From JAFEDN01 sp965651935 (GTDB lineage Bacteria > Pseudomonadota > Gammaproteobacteria > Coxiellales > Coxiellaceae), in the NCBI GenBank assembly GCA_965651935.1, contig CBFGTC010000005.1, forward strand, positions 41,621-105,620: a stretch of DNA of 64,000 nucleotides, given 5' to 3'. Positions 45,777 to 54,817 of the stretch are shown here, piece after piece (within the stretch, counting starts at the first letter, position 1; each line of letters starts with the position of its first letter). The translations under genes were made by a program, and so were the position numbers. The notes under the pieces were generated by a model. That model ran no database searches and was not told the DNA's origin. It saw only the letters and a list, made by a program, of their open reading frames with translations.

Positions 45777-46811
45777 ATGAAAAAAAATCCGCTTAAAACT
45801 GCTTCGGTTTTGTCTTTCGAGAAGAAATTAGCATGTTCTGACGCTTTAATGTTTGCTGGAAATTGGAATGATAACGATAATCCTCAAAGATGGAGTCCCA
45901 TTTCTGTCCAAGAAAAGTCAGTACGTGGAACAATTTCTAATCGTTTAAAAAATGCTAGTAGTTCTGATTCTCTTAAATTAGATGCTGATGTTAAAAAAGC
46001 GAATCTTCAACGAGTCGATGTGGCTTCGCTACCATTTGATACTGATACATTAAAAGTTTGTTTCACTTTAAGAGTATTAGGTAATTTAGCAATACCATCA
46101 GTATGTAATAATCAGGACTATCAAGCTGTTTTGTCAAGTAAAATAAACCATTATATTCAAGAGCATCAATTTTCAATTTTGGCTGCACGCTATGCTGAAA
46201 ATATAGCGAATGGTAGATTTTTTTGGCGAAATCGCGTTGGCGCTGAGGCAATAAAAGTTCAAGTAATTCGATTAGATGATGCTGATCAGGCAATGAATTT
46301 TGATAGTGATGATTTTAATTTACGCACATTTACTCAGCCTGTAGGAGATCTGAATAAGTTGGCGAAATTAATTCAACAAGGTTTAATGGGAGAATCCTTT
46401 ATATTTTTAAAAATAAATGCTTTTGTTCGCTTAGGAGCAGGTCAAGAAGTTTTTCCTTCTCAAGAACTGGCCTTAACTAACGATCGTGATAACAATAAAA
46501 GTAAAATTTTATATCATATTAATAATCAGGCAGCGATGCATTCACAAAAAATTGGCAATGCATTACGTACTATTGATACATGGTATCCTGATGCCTACGA
46601 GTTAGGCCCTATTGCTGTTGAGCCTTATGGTGCAGTAACCAGTCGAGGAAAGGCCTACCGATTACCAAAAAATGGAGATGATTTTTATACTTTGTTGGAT
46701 GGCTGGATAATTAAAGATAAATTGCCAATTTTGGAACAACAACACTATGTAATTGCTACTTTAATTCGTGGTGGTGTTTTTGGTGAAGCAGAAAAAGAAA
46801 AAGTGGAGTGA
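45777..46811 (+). CDS. csy3: Csy3 / Cas7f, backbone subunit of type I-F Cascade
   Basis: A 344-aa Csy3 that polymerises along the spacer. Typical segments are LSFEKKLACSDALMFAGNW, AARYAENIANGRFFWRNRVGAE and VEPYGAVTSRGKAYR. Its thumb kinks the guide every sixth base, which is relevant to the mismatch pattern of the CreR-like guide. AAGGAG precedes the ATG. Confidence 0.96.
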   Translation: MKKNPLKTASVLSFEKKLACSDALMFAGNWNDNDNPQRWSPISVQEKSVRGTISNRLKNASSSDSLKLDADVKKANLQRVDVASLPFDTDTLKVCFTLRVLGNLAIPSVCNNQDYQAVLSSKINHYIQEHQFSILAARYAENIANGRFFWRNRVGAEAIKVQVIRLDDADQAMNFDSDDFNLRTFTQPVGDLNKLAKLIQQGLMGESFIFLKINAFVRLGAGQEVFPSQELALTNDRDNNKSKILYHINNQAAMHSQKIGNALRTIDTWYPDAYELGPIAVEPYGAVTSRGKAYRLPKNGDDFYTLLDGWIIKDKLPILEQQHYVIATLIRGGVFGEAEKEKVE

Positions 46812-46819
46812 TGTGAATT

Positions 46820-47377
46820 ATGGATTATTATTTAGACATTATAGTATTGCCGGATCCTGAATTTAAAGAGGCAGTACTAATGAATGCTTTATTTTCAAAA
46901 ATGCATCGTGCTTTCGTAGAAATAGATAACACGAGTATAGGAGTTAGTTTTCCTGAATTTAGAGATAAATCTTTGGGTAATCGTTTACGTTTACATGGAT
47001 CGCAGGAAAAATTGTCTCAATTTATGGAAATGCATTGGTTAAAAGGGTTGCGAGATTATATTTTAAAAACGGAAATTCAACCTATTCCTCAAAATAATCA
47101 GCATCGCTTAGTTAATCGAGTTCAGGCTAAAAGTAGTGTGGAGCGGTTATACAGACGATCAATAGCTAAGGGATGGTTGACTTCAGAAAAAGCGTATGAG
47201 CGATTATCTTCTATTAAAGCTCAGAGGCTGAAGTTGCCATTTATAAAATTACGTAGCTCATCTACTCAGCAGGAGTTTTGTCTTTTTATTCGACATGAGG
47301 CGCTCCGCAATAAAGCTTCATCTGGTAAATTTAATACGTATGGTTTAAGCAGTGAGGCAACTATTCCTTGGTTTTAA
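46820..47377 (+). CDS. cas6f: Cas6f / Csy4, crRNA-processing endoribonuclease
   Basis: A 185-aa Cas6f. The catalytic His29 (SKMHRAF) is at the same position as in P. aeruginosa Csy4, and the basic helix RVQAKSSVERLYRRSIAKGW for RNA binding is present. It cleaves 3' of the repeat stem, leaving an 8-nt 5' handle. The ATG lies eight bases after the csy3 stop. Active processing would also mature the CreR-like RNA. Confidence 0.95.
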   Translation: MDYYLDIIVLPDPEFKEAVLMNALFSKMHRAFVEIDNTSIGVSFPEFRDKSLGNRLRLHGSQEKLSQFMEMHWLKGLRDYILKTEIQPIPQNNQHRLVNRVQAKSSVERLYRRSIAKGWLTSEKAYERLSSIKAQRLKLPFIKLRSSSTQQEFCLFIRHEALRNKASSGKFNTYGLSSEATIPWF

Positions 47378-47472
47378 CCCTTTTTTATTGTCTTTTTCTA
47401 AGTTATTGTTTTTATGAAGTAAAAATTTTATTGTTTAAAAAGGGTTTTTTAGATTTAAAATAAAAATGTTCT

Positions 47473-47500
47473 TTAACAATCAAAATGATAGACGTATAAT
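47473..47500 (+). promoter_or_regulatory. Promoter in the CRISPR leader
   Basis: TTAACA (47473-47478), 16 bp, perfect TATAAT (47495-47500). The predicted start falls at about 47507, the first base of the first repeat. The leader (47378-47506) is AT-rich. Confidence 0.6.
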
Positions 47501-47506
47501 AGTACT

Positions 47507-48254
47507 ATTTACTGCCGCACAGGCAGCTTAGAAAAACGCTGTTCCGAACGCTGTTCTCAACGCTATATTTACTGCCGCACAGGCAGCTTAGAAACAGGTT
47601 TCCCAAAAGTGCACCTGTTGATCGTCATTTACTGCCGCACAGGCAGCTTAGAAATGATGCCCGTTTTATGTATTCTTTTACTGGATATTTACTGCCGCAC
47701 AGGCAGCTTAGAAACTCCTCCGCTCTAATTGCAAGCGTTGCGAGCGATTTACTGCCGCACAGGCAGCTTAGAAATGGATCAGCACTAAAAGTAACGGTTA
47801 ATTGATATTTACTGCCGCACAGGCAGCTTAGAAATGATTTCAAGCAGTGTTTTGATAATGGGTTTTATTTACTGCCGCACAGGCAGCTTAGAAAATCTTG
47901 CAAAAGCCAACGTCCTGCTGGTAACGATTTACTGCCGCACAGGCAGCTTAGAAAATTGCTAGTTGAGACAAAGAGGCTGCACCACTATTTACTGCCGCAC
48001 AGGCAGCTTAGAAAAATGGCGCCACACGGAGATGAAGTAAAATTATATTTACTGCCGCACAGGCAGCTTAGAAAATACGACAAATACGCCGTTGTCCGTT
48101 TTAACGATTTACTGCCGCACAGGCAGCTTAGAAACGCATCGCCTGACGCGCGTAATCCCAAAAAATATTTACTGCCGCACAGGCAGCTTAGAAAAACTGA
48201 AAATTGCTCATCTGGATTATTGACGGATTTACTGCCGCACAGGCAGCTTAGAAA
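47507..48254 (+). CRISPR. Type I-F CRISPR array: 13 repeats of 28 nt, 12 spacers of 32 nt
   Basis: Repeats begin every 60 nt from 47507 to 48227 and are all identical. Each starts atttactgccgcac and ends in cttagaaa, with the CTGCC/GGCAG stem cut by Cas6f. All 12 spacers are 32 nt. The orientation matches the cas genes and the leader is upstream. After the last repeat, 48255-48286 is again 32 nt and is followed by attta, the first five bases of a repeat, before homology ends; this may be a 13th spacer with a decayed terminal repeat. I did not see a matching protospacer elsewhere in the window by eye. Confidence 0.98.
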
Positions 48255-48440
48255 CAGGGTATCGCTCTAAATCTATGCAAAAACGTATTTAAGCGATAAG
48301 TTTTATATATATAAATAAATTTATTTCAAACGTGGAACAGCTTCTTTTTACTGTATTGAATTACCTGCTATACCCTATAAAATTAGCATCAAACAGTACT
48401 GTTTTGATGATAACGTAAAAAAACCTATAAGGAGAATATT

Positions 48441-48569
48441 ATGAAAAATGTAAAACCTGCACAAGTTAATCAAACTGTTGATTCATCTTGTCATGTTATT
48501 TTCGAAATGGAAGAAATTACTAAAACTGTGGATGATTCAGCCGCAACTTGTGGAAGTTATAACATTTAA
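48441..48569 (+). CDS. Putative RiPP precursor peptide of the MNIO cluster
   Basis: A 42-aa peptide starting MKNVKPAQVNQTVDSS with AAGGAG before the ATG. Two Cys are present, Cys17 (SSCHVIF) and Cys37 (ATCGSYNI, near the C-terminus). It lies just upstream of two MNIO (DUF692) genes, separated by a hairpin, the usual layout for a highly expressed precursor. MNIO enzymes usually modify Cys in the substrate core, so Cys37 near the C-terminus is the best candidate. No sequence similarity to a known precursor is recognised. Confidence 0.7.
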   Translation: MKNVKPAQVNQTVDSSCHVIFEMEEITKTVDDSAATCGSYNI

Positions 48570-48578
48570 TTAAAAAAC

Positions 48579-48616
48579 TAAGCGTGTCTATACAGAAAAT
48601 TGGTTAGACACGCTTA
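48579..48616 (+). terminator. Hairpin attenuator between RiPP precursor and MNIO genes
   Basis: A 12-bp perfect stem: left arm 48579-48590 containing aagcgtgtcta, right arm 48605-48616 containing tagacacgctt, 14-nt loop, followed by tttataa. It would let most transcripts end after the precursor while some continue into the enzymes. Confidence 0.7.
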
Positions 48617-48635
48617 TTTATAATAAGGAAAAATT

Positions 48636-49736
48636 ATGTTTGTCTATGGAGCAGGATATAATTTGGGTTTTATCTCGTCTAATGAAAATAAAGCTTTAAT
48701 GATTCCTGAATTTGTCACCCATATTGAATTAGGCATGGCTGAACTTAAACGCTGGAATTTACAAAAAATAAGACCAGATGTGAGTCTATCATTGCACCTT
48801 GCGCGTACACCGATAACTGAAGAGAATGATTCACAAGAAAAATTTATAGAATATTTGCATGAAAATTTTAGCGCTATTAAGCTAATTTCAATTGGAGTGC
48901 ATTTGATCGGATTTCGCAGTGAGGGTATAGGAAAATTCGGGTTTTCTTCCCACTTTACCTCTTCAGATATTAATAACAAACAAGCAATACGGTTTATTAA
49001 AAAATTAAAGCAACAGTTTGAAATTCCAATTTGGTTAGAAAATGCTAACTTTTATAGCGATTGTATTGTCGATATTTTAAATGTTTGGCAGTCCATTAAA
49101 TGGATTTGCGAAAATTCAGGCGCAGAACTCATTGTTGATTTAAGTCATTTAATTATAGATGCTAGAAATAATAATCTTAATCCAATGACATTATTAGGTG
49201 CTATCCCGTGGCAATACGTAGTTGAAGTTCATTTATCTGGAGTCACAATTTCTGCAAACGGTTCTTGGCATGACGGCCATTCGAAATTTATTCATCCAGA
49301 AGTGTGGGACTTATTGAAAGTTTGTATAAATTTTTTTCTAGATAACAATAAGCAGATTTTTTTAACTATAGAACACACTGATCCGGTTTGGACCGGAAAA
49401 CAAAAGGATTATATAATAGATTTTTTAAAATTGAAATCAATGATTGAAAAAATCGAACTTCCTAAAAATGATTATAAAAATCTCGCTGATTTATATGCTA
49501 AAAGTTATTTGAAAAAATTATTAAAACAATGGTCGCCCATGCTGATTTCAGCTTTGGAAGAAAAAAATATATCTTTTGATATCACATTTGATAATTGGAT
49601 TGAAAAAGTTTTAAAAAACAAACAAAGAGTTGTTTTGACTTCCGCAGAGATTCTTCCTTCAGAAATAGATAAGGTTTGTATTGCATGCCCGGATTTTTTA
49701 AATTACGTCAAAGGAGTTTTGACATCATCATGTTAG
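48636..49736 (+). CDS. MNIO (DUF692)-family RiPP-modifying enzyme 1
   Basis: A 366-aa protein whose TIM-barrel motifs fit the multinuclear non-heme iron oxidases: SIGVHLIGFRS, IWLENANFYSD, ELIVDLSHLIIDARN (metal Asp/His strand), VVEVHLSGVTISANGSWHDG, FIHPEVWDLL and FLTIEHTDPVW (metal Glu). The family oxidises Cys or other residues of precursor peptides using a di/tri-iron centre. The last ~90 residues extend beyond the barrel (LADLYAKSYLKKLLKQW) and could bind the leader peptide. AAGGAAA precedes the ATG. Confidence 0.75.
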   Translation: MFVYGAGYNLGFISSNENKALMIPEFVTHIELGMAELKRWNLQKIRPDVSLSLHLARTPITEENDSQEKFIEYLHENFSAIKLISIGVHLIGFRSEGIGKFGFSSHFTSSDINNKQAIRFIKKLKQQFEIPIWLENANFYSDCIVDILNVWQSIKWICENSGAELIVDLSHLIIDARNNNLNPMTLLGAIPWQYVVEVHLSGVTISANGSWHDGHSKFIHPEVWDLLKVCINFFLDNNKQIFLTIEHTDPVWTGKQKDYIIDFLKLKSMIEKIELPKNDYKNLADLYAKSYLKKLLKQWSPMLISALEEKNISFDITFDNWIEKVLKNKQRVVLTSAEILPSEIDKVCIACPDFLNYVKGVLTSSC

Positions 49737-50527
49737 TGGGAATAAATTGGACCTCATATCATGCATTGCCAGTAATTAAGAAATTACTACAAGATAGAAA
49801 AGCAGAATTTTGTGAAATTTTAATTGATAATTTTTTGAATTTTGCTCCAGAACGAATTAGAGATTGCATTGGTGATTTTCCAGTTGGCTTGCATATTATG
49901 CGATCACTTTTTTTAGAAAAATCAGAAAATGAGTTATTGGTCATTGGAAAAAAAATAAAAAAACAAATAGAAATATTAAAACCACTCTATGTTTCAGATC
50001 ATCTTGCGCAATTTACTTATCAAGGCAGAGCCTTACCGCTTTTGGCTGAGCTTGATTATGAAAAAATGTATCCGCTAGTTAAATCAAAGGTATTGATATG
50101 GCAGGACATATTAAACTACGAGTTACTCTTCGAGAATTTTCCTTCTTCTCTTTATCAGGGTAATCAAGTCGATTTTTATAACTGCTTAATTTCCGATACC
50201 CATTGTAAACTTCTTTTCGACTTTTCCAATGCAATTATTGCCCAACTGAATTGTGGATTCTCTGCGTTAAATTGGGAAAAACTGATTAATGCTACGTGTC
50301 ATTTTCATGTTTCAGGTTACAGAAAATCCGATACAATTCCCTCTTTGTTCATCGATTCTCATGATTCGGCGATATCCCCTGACACTTTTAATTTAATTAG
50401 TTATATTTTTGCTAAAAAAAGAATTTTTACTGGGTTTACTATGGTTGTCGAAAGAGATACAAATATTATTTATGAACTTTGGGGAAATGAATTGCTAAAA
50501 TTAAAACAATTGTTATCTTTAAAGTGA
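49730..50527 (+). CDS. MNIO (DUF692)-family RiPP-modifying enzyme 2
   Basis: About 265 aa, a second, divergent MNIO-like protein overlapping the first by seven bases. Motifs in order: VGINWTSYHALPVIKKLL, LYVSDHLAQFTYQGRALP (the SDHL signature), LLFENFPSS (metal Glu-Asn), KLLFDFSNAIIAQ, CHFHVSGYR, IDSHDSAISPDTF and FTMVVERD. The protein fits the DUF692 length better than enzyme 1. The ATG at 49730 is chosen; AAAGGAG lies 13 bases upstream, longer than usual. The two paralogues may form a heterodimer or act in sequence. Confidence 0.75.
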   Translation: MLVGINWTSYHALPVIKKLLQDRKAEFCEILIDNFLNFAPERIRDCIGDFPVGLHIMRSLFLEKSENELLVIGKKIKKQIEILKPLYVSDHLAQFTYQGRALPLLAELDYEKMYPLVKSKVLIWQDILNYELLFENFPSSLYQGNQVDFYNCLISDTHCKLLFDFSNAIIAQLNCGFSALNWEKLINATCHFHVSGYRKSDTIPSLFIDSHDSAISPDTFNLISYIFAKKRIFTGFTMVVERDTNIIYELWGNELLKLKQLLSLK

Positions 50528-50545
50528 TAATAATGGAATTCATGT

Positions 50546-51088
50546 ATGGACTTACACACTTATTTATTACCTAAATCTGCCAATCAATTGGAAATAAATT
50601 CAACAGAGAAAGCCTTGGCAAGCTTATCATTAAGAAGAATTTGGCATGCTGTATTTGATTTATGCCCAAATTTATTATCTCAATTTCAAACTGATAATAA
50701 AATCATGTTCGATGCATTTTTGCTTTGGGCTGATAAACATAGACTGTCCATGAAATGGTCTTTACATGTACATCTTTTGCGTTGGCTATCCGAAAATTCT
50801 TTATGGAAAATGAAAATAACCCTAGTCCATAAAAAAGAATTATTGGTAGCGTCAGCGCTTAGGTGGGCTTTTGCTGTCACGGAAGATGTAGACGCCAAAG
50901 GTCTAATAATAGTCTCTCCCATTCTTGAAAATTTAGCGGTTAGAGTATGGAGAAGCGAACAATTATCTGAAAGCCCTAGATTTCATCTTTTAAAAATATC
51001 GCCTGCCCATTTTCCAGTAACTTGTTGTTATGCACTACTTATGAAAAATAAATTGGAGTACCCAGTATGGATGCAGCTACCCAAATAA
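50546..51088 (+). CDS. Unknown protein in MNIO cluster, possible leader-binding partner
   Basis: A 180-aa protein I do not recognise. It begins MDLHTYLLPKSANQLEIN and has two Trp-rich helical stretches (RRIWHAVFDLCPNLL, KWSLHVHLLRWLSENSLWKM). MNIO genes are usually accompanied by a partner protein that delivers the precursor; position and size suggest this role, but the sequence does not show it. It overlaps the MATE gene by 22 bases, implying coupling. Confidence 0.55.
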   Translation: MDLHTYLLPKSANQLEINSTEKALASLSLRRIWHAVFDLCPNLLSQFQTDNKIMFDAFLLWADKHRLSMKWSLHVHLLRWLSENSLWKMKITLVHKKELLVASALRWAFAVTEDVDAKGLIIVSPILENLAVRVWRSEQLSESPRFHLLKISPAHFPVTCCYALLMKNKLEYPVWMQLPK

Positions 51089-52407
51089 AGATCACTTTTA
51101 GCGATCTATTAAAAATACTCCTGCCTATGCTTTGGTCCTTTTTAGCCGCCAAAATTATTGTACAAACCGATGTTATCATGCTAGCCCCATTGGGAACCTA
51201 CGCTTTAGCGGCATTTGCCATACCAATGCGAGTGATGATTATTGATATTATTGCTGCATTTGCTATTGCGCCGGTGATTGGGGTAATTATTTCTAGCGCT
51301 AAAACAGAAAACAAGAGACACTACATAATTAAAAATGCATTTTCTTTATCTCTTTACCTTAGCCTAATTTTAACTGGCATTGGGCTAGTATTTTATCCTC
51401 AATTGGTGACGCATATTATAAATAATTTTGAAATTGCTTTCTTAGCAAAAAACGCTATTTTTTGGTTAACTATGGCTATTCCTGCACGGTTAATACAATT
51501 TGTTTGTACAATGATATTTTTTGCGACTAAACGAGGCAATTATTTATTGCCTATTTATTTGGGTTCCATTATTGCAAATGGAATATTAGATTGGCTTCTT
51601 ATTTATTTTTTTAAAATGGGTTTTTCAGGAAGTTATTTGTCCACGTTTTTCGTTTCCTATTTAGAAGTATTTTATACATTATTCTTGCTGCGCAAAAATT
51701 TTTCAATTTTAAAAATTTTTCAACCGCCAAACATGGTTTGGGTAAAAAAGTTATTCAGTCAAATTAGCTCAGAATTTGCCAGGTTAGTTTCATGGCAATT
51801 TTTGTCCTTTACGATTTTATTATTATTCTCTCTAAAATTGGTATGGGTGCTTCCTTTAAGTATCTATGCGGTGGCCATGGAATTTTATGTATTTTTAACC
51901 ATCCCATTGATTGCAGTTATGCGAGCGATTGCTATTTTGTTAGCAAAATATAATAAAATCAACGGAATACACCTCTATTGGGCATTAAAAAAAATAGCCT
52001 TTATTGGTTTTATATTAACATTCATGATTTCAATTTTATTGATTTTAAGTGGAAATTATTTTGGAGAAAATATTTATCATTTAAATAAAGGAGTCTTATC
52101 GCTATGGAAATCATTTATTTGGTTAACGGCTTTAGGATTACCGCTTTATTTTTTGAACTCCTTGCAAAGAGGAGTATGGCAGTCTCAACAAAAATATCAA
52201 GTCATATTTTTATTAGAACTTTTTTTATCATGGCCTATTTCAATTTTTACTGTATATTATGGACTGGTTACACGCAACTATTGGGTTTTGTGGTCAGGTA
52301 CATTAATTATCGAATTATTAATAGCGTTATTTCTTTTCTATTGTAGAAAAAAGATTAATGCAAATAAAGATGAATTTGTATCGGCGTTGCCACCCCAGTT
52401 GTCATGA
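51067..52407 (+). CDS. MATE family exporter
   Basis: A 446-aa protein with about 12 membrane segments, MATE/MOP superfamily. LPMLWSFLAAKIIVQTDVIMLAPLGTYALAAFAIP matches the first helices of the family. GGAG eight bases before the ATG. Coupled to the preceding gene by overlap, so it is probably the exporter or self-protection pump for the MNIO product. The substrate is inferred from context only. Confidence 0.85.
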   Translation: MDAATQIKITFSDLLKILLPMLWSFLAAKIIVQTDVIMLAPLGTYALAAFAIPMRVMIIDIIAAFAIAPVIGVIISSAKTENKRHYIIKNAFSLSLYLSLILTGIGLVFYPQLVTHIINNFEIAFLAKNAIFWLTMAIPARLIQFVCTMIFFATKRGNYLLPIYLGSIIANGILDWLLIYFFKMGFSGSYLSTFFVSYLEVFYTLFLLRKNFSILKIFQPPNMVWVKKLFSQISSEFARLVSWQFLSFTILLLFSLKLVWVLPLSIYAVAMEFYVFLTIPLIAVMRAIAILLAKYNKINGIHLYWALKKIAFIGFILTFMISILLILSGNYFGENIYHLNKGVLSLWKSFIWLTALGLPLYFLNSLQRGVWQSQQKYQVIFLLELFLSWPISIFTVYYGLVTRNYWVLWSGTLIIELLIALFLFYCRKKINANKDEFVSALPPQLS

Positions 52408-52823
52408 CAGGAGTGCAGATTAAGATGTGGGGAAGATGGATTAAAGAAATTATCGCCATTGCATTGGGCGGTGCGCTAGGTTCAGTTTTAAGATTTATAT
52501 TATCGAGTTGGATACAAGGGCGGACCAAAGCTGTATTTTTCCCTTGGGGTATCTTTATCGTTAATATGATAGGGTGTGGGTTGATTGGAATTTTGTTTGG
52601 TGTATGGTCAGGGCGGATGTATTCCGGCTATATTTTACGTTCCGCGCTATTTATAGGCCTTTTAGGCGGTTTTACGACATTTTCAAGTTTTACGTTAGAT
52701 TCAATGAAAATTTTTCAAACAGGAGCAAACGGGACAGCATTACTGTATATACTTAGCAGCGTAATTATCGGTATTCTGGCTACGGTTTTGGGGTATCATT
52801 TAGTCAAAATTTTAAACACATAA
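52404..52823 (+). CDS. crcB: Fluoride channel CrcB/Fluc
   Basis: A 139-aa four-helix protein with the Fluc signatures GGALGSVLRF, WGIFIVNMIGCGLIG and GLLGGFTTFSSFTLDS (pore Phe/Ser residues). It exports toxic fluoride as a dual-topology dimer. The ATG overlaps the MATE stop by four bases, so it is read from the same transcript, although fluoride resistance has no evident link with the RiPP. No fluoride riboswitch is evident upstream. Confidence 0.92.
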   Translation: MTGVQIKMWGRWIKEIIAIALGGALGSVLRFILSSWIQGRTKAVFFPWGIFIVNMIGCGLIGILFGVWSGRMYSGYILRSALFIGLLGGFTTFSSFTLDSMKIFQTGANGTALLYILSSVIIGILATVLGYHLVKILNT

Positions 52824-52877
52824 GAAAGTAAAGTATAATTAAATGCCGCAGATAAAACATAATTACAGTGAGGGTCA

Positions 52878-54488
52878 ATGTTAGCTATAGTAGAAGCTTA
52901 TCGTGCTGGTTTATTAAAACCAAAAAACTGGTGGATTAATATCGTTGCTGGATTAATTGTGGCCATCGTTGCTTTACCCTTAGCGATGGCGTTTGCTATT
53001 GCCTCCGGTGTAAAACCGGAGCAAGGTATCTATACCGCCATTGTGGCTGGAATTGTCGTGGGTATTTTCGGCGGCAGCCGGGTACAAATCTCTGGACCCA
53101 CCGGAGCCTTTATCGTCATATTGGCAAGCATTACCGCCCATTTCGGTGTGGGTGGTTTACAAATGGCTGCTATGATTGCCGGAATAATTTTACTACTAAT
53201 GGGGTTCATCAAGCTCGGTAGTGTCATTAAATTCATTCCTGAACCGGTGATTGTTGGATTTACAGCCGGGATTGGCGTGATTATTTTTGTCGGCGAATGG
53301 AAAGATTTTTTTGGATTACCCGTCCACTTACCATTAGATGCGGCTTTTTATCGAAAATTATGGGTATTAATTAAAACGTTACCCCAGCTTGACTGGCCAA
53401 CGACAACCTTGGCCCTTATCACTTTATTACTGGTCATCTTTTCCCCAAAATTACTCAAACGAGTACCCAGTCCCCTCATTGCCATGATTGTCACCACGGC
53501 GTTACAAGCCATTTTTCATTTCCAAAGCGTCAACACATTAGGAAAAGCCTTTGGGGGTATTCCGCGCCAATTGCCTCATTTTACCTTACCCGATTTTACC
53601 CTTCTCCATACCACTTTGATTTGGCCGGCATTTACGATTGCATTGTTGGGAGCGATAGAATCTTTATTGTCTGCGACAGCAGCCGATGGGATGGCTAATA
53701 CTCGGCATAATTCAAATCAAGAATTGATCGGTCAAGGCCTGGCCAATATTATAGCCCCTTTTTTTGGTGGATTCGCCGCAACTGGAGCAATTGCTCGCAC
53801 TGCTACCAATATCCGTAATGGCGGTAACAGCCCGTTGGCTGCGATTATCCACGCGGTAGTACTGATATTAGTGCTAGTCTTGTTCGCTCCCCTAGCTAAT
53901 GACATTCCTTTGTGTACTTTAGCGGCGATCCTATTTGTGGTGTCTTATAACATGAGTGATATCCCACATTTCATGCACATCCTCCGTCGTGCGCCTTTAA
54001 CAGATGCCATGATTTTATTGATTACATTCTTACTAACGGTGTTCACAAATTTAGTGATTGCCGTCAATGTCGGAGTGTTACTCGCGATGATATTTTTCAT
54101 CCGCCGTATGCACCAATGGGTAGATGTGGAAGTAAATGCCTACAATGCAGCGCAATTATTTTCAGAAGATACCTTCATTTGTTCAATTCAAGGTCCGTTT
54201 TTCTTTGGAGCGGCGGAGAAGATTGAACATGCTCTGGCAGTGACGAATACCGACCCTAAAATAGTTATTTTTCGTCTCAAAAACGTGCCTTTTATTGACA
54301 TGACTGGTTTGGAGACTTTTGAGGAAATTATCCGCCAGTATCATCGCCGGGGTATAAAAGTATATTTGTGTGAAGCAAACCCGCGCGTAGCCCGTAAATT
54401 AGTCAATATCGATTTATTGCGTTGGGTTGAAGAGAAAAAAATTTTTAATTCAGTGGAAGACATCCCCATTGACAATCGGACGGTTTAG
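52878..54488 (+). CDS. SulP family anion transporter with STAS domain
   Basis: A 536-aa SulP transporter. The N-terminal membrane domain has the family start (NIVAGLIVAIVALPLAMAFAIASGVKPEQGIY) and SGPTGAFIV. The C-terminal cytoplasmic STAS domain covers about residues 430-530 (KNVPFIDMTGLETFEEII). Members carry sulfate, bicarbonate or dicarboxylates; the substrate here is undetermined. Separate from crcB by 54 bases. Confidence 0.92.
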   Translation: MLAIVEAYRAGLLKPKNWWINIVAGLIVAIVALPLAMAFAIASGVKPEQGIYTAIVAGIVVGIFGGSRVQISGPTGAFIVILASITAHFGVGGLQMAAMIAGIILLLMGFIKLGSVIKFIPEPVIVGFTAGIGVIIFVGEWKDFFGLPVHLPLDAAFYRKLWVLIKTLPQLDWPTTTLALITLLLVIFSPKLLKRVPSPLIAMIVTTALQAIFHFQSVNTLGKAFGGIPRQLPHFTLPDFTLLHTTLIWPAFTIALLGAIESLLSATAADGMANTRHNSNQELIGQGLANIIAPFFGGFAATGAIARTATNIRNGGNSPLAAIIHAVVLILVLVLFAPLANDIPLCTLAAILFVVSYNMSDIPHFMHILRRAPLTDAMILLITFLLTVFTNLVIAVNVGVLLAMIFFIRRMHQWVDVEVNAYNAAQLFSEDTFICSIQGPFFFGAAEKIEHALAVTNTDPKIVIFRLKNVPFIDMTGLETFEEIIRQYHRRGIKVYLCEANPRVARKLVNIDLLRWVEEKKIFNSVEDIPIDNRTV

Positions 54489-54817
54489 CCGATTGAACGT
54501 CAGCGCCATCACAGGACATATCAATATCCAATTTAATATCTAAAGGTTTTATGATTAACTAAATCACTGTATCCTTATAAATAAATGCATAGAATTTAAA
54601 TTCAGTTTAGCGTGCGTGTTTGAAAATTGATGCATGAAAGTTTAGGATATAAATTTTCTGAGTTTATTTAAGCTGTATTGGATTTTTTAACGGCATTGGT
54701 AGGAAGAAAAATCTTTTACGTGATCGAATTAATGATAATTTTCAAATCCTACATTCGCCTGTTTTTAAAACCTTGCAATGTGTTAGTATAATCAATTTTT
54801 AATTGTAGAGTAAAACC
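54489..54817. other. Intergenic stretch, nothing recognised
   Basis: About 330 AT-rich bases between the SulP gene and the SnoaL-like gene. No ORF, RNA or repeat is apparent beyond a likely promoter for the downstream gene. Confidence 0.5.

Noticed and set aside
47625..48270. Long ORFs across the CRISPR array (for example repeated SFLSCLCGSK or LLPHRQLRK peptides)
   Set aside because: These are translations of the 60-nt repeat-spacer period, which is a multiple of three; not genes.
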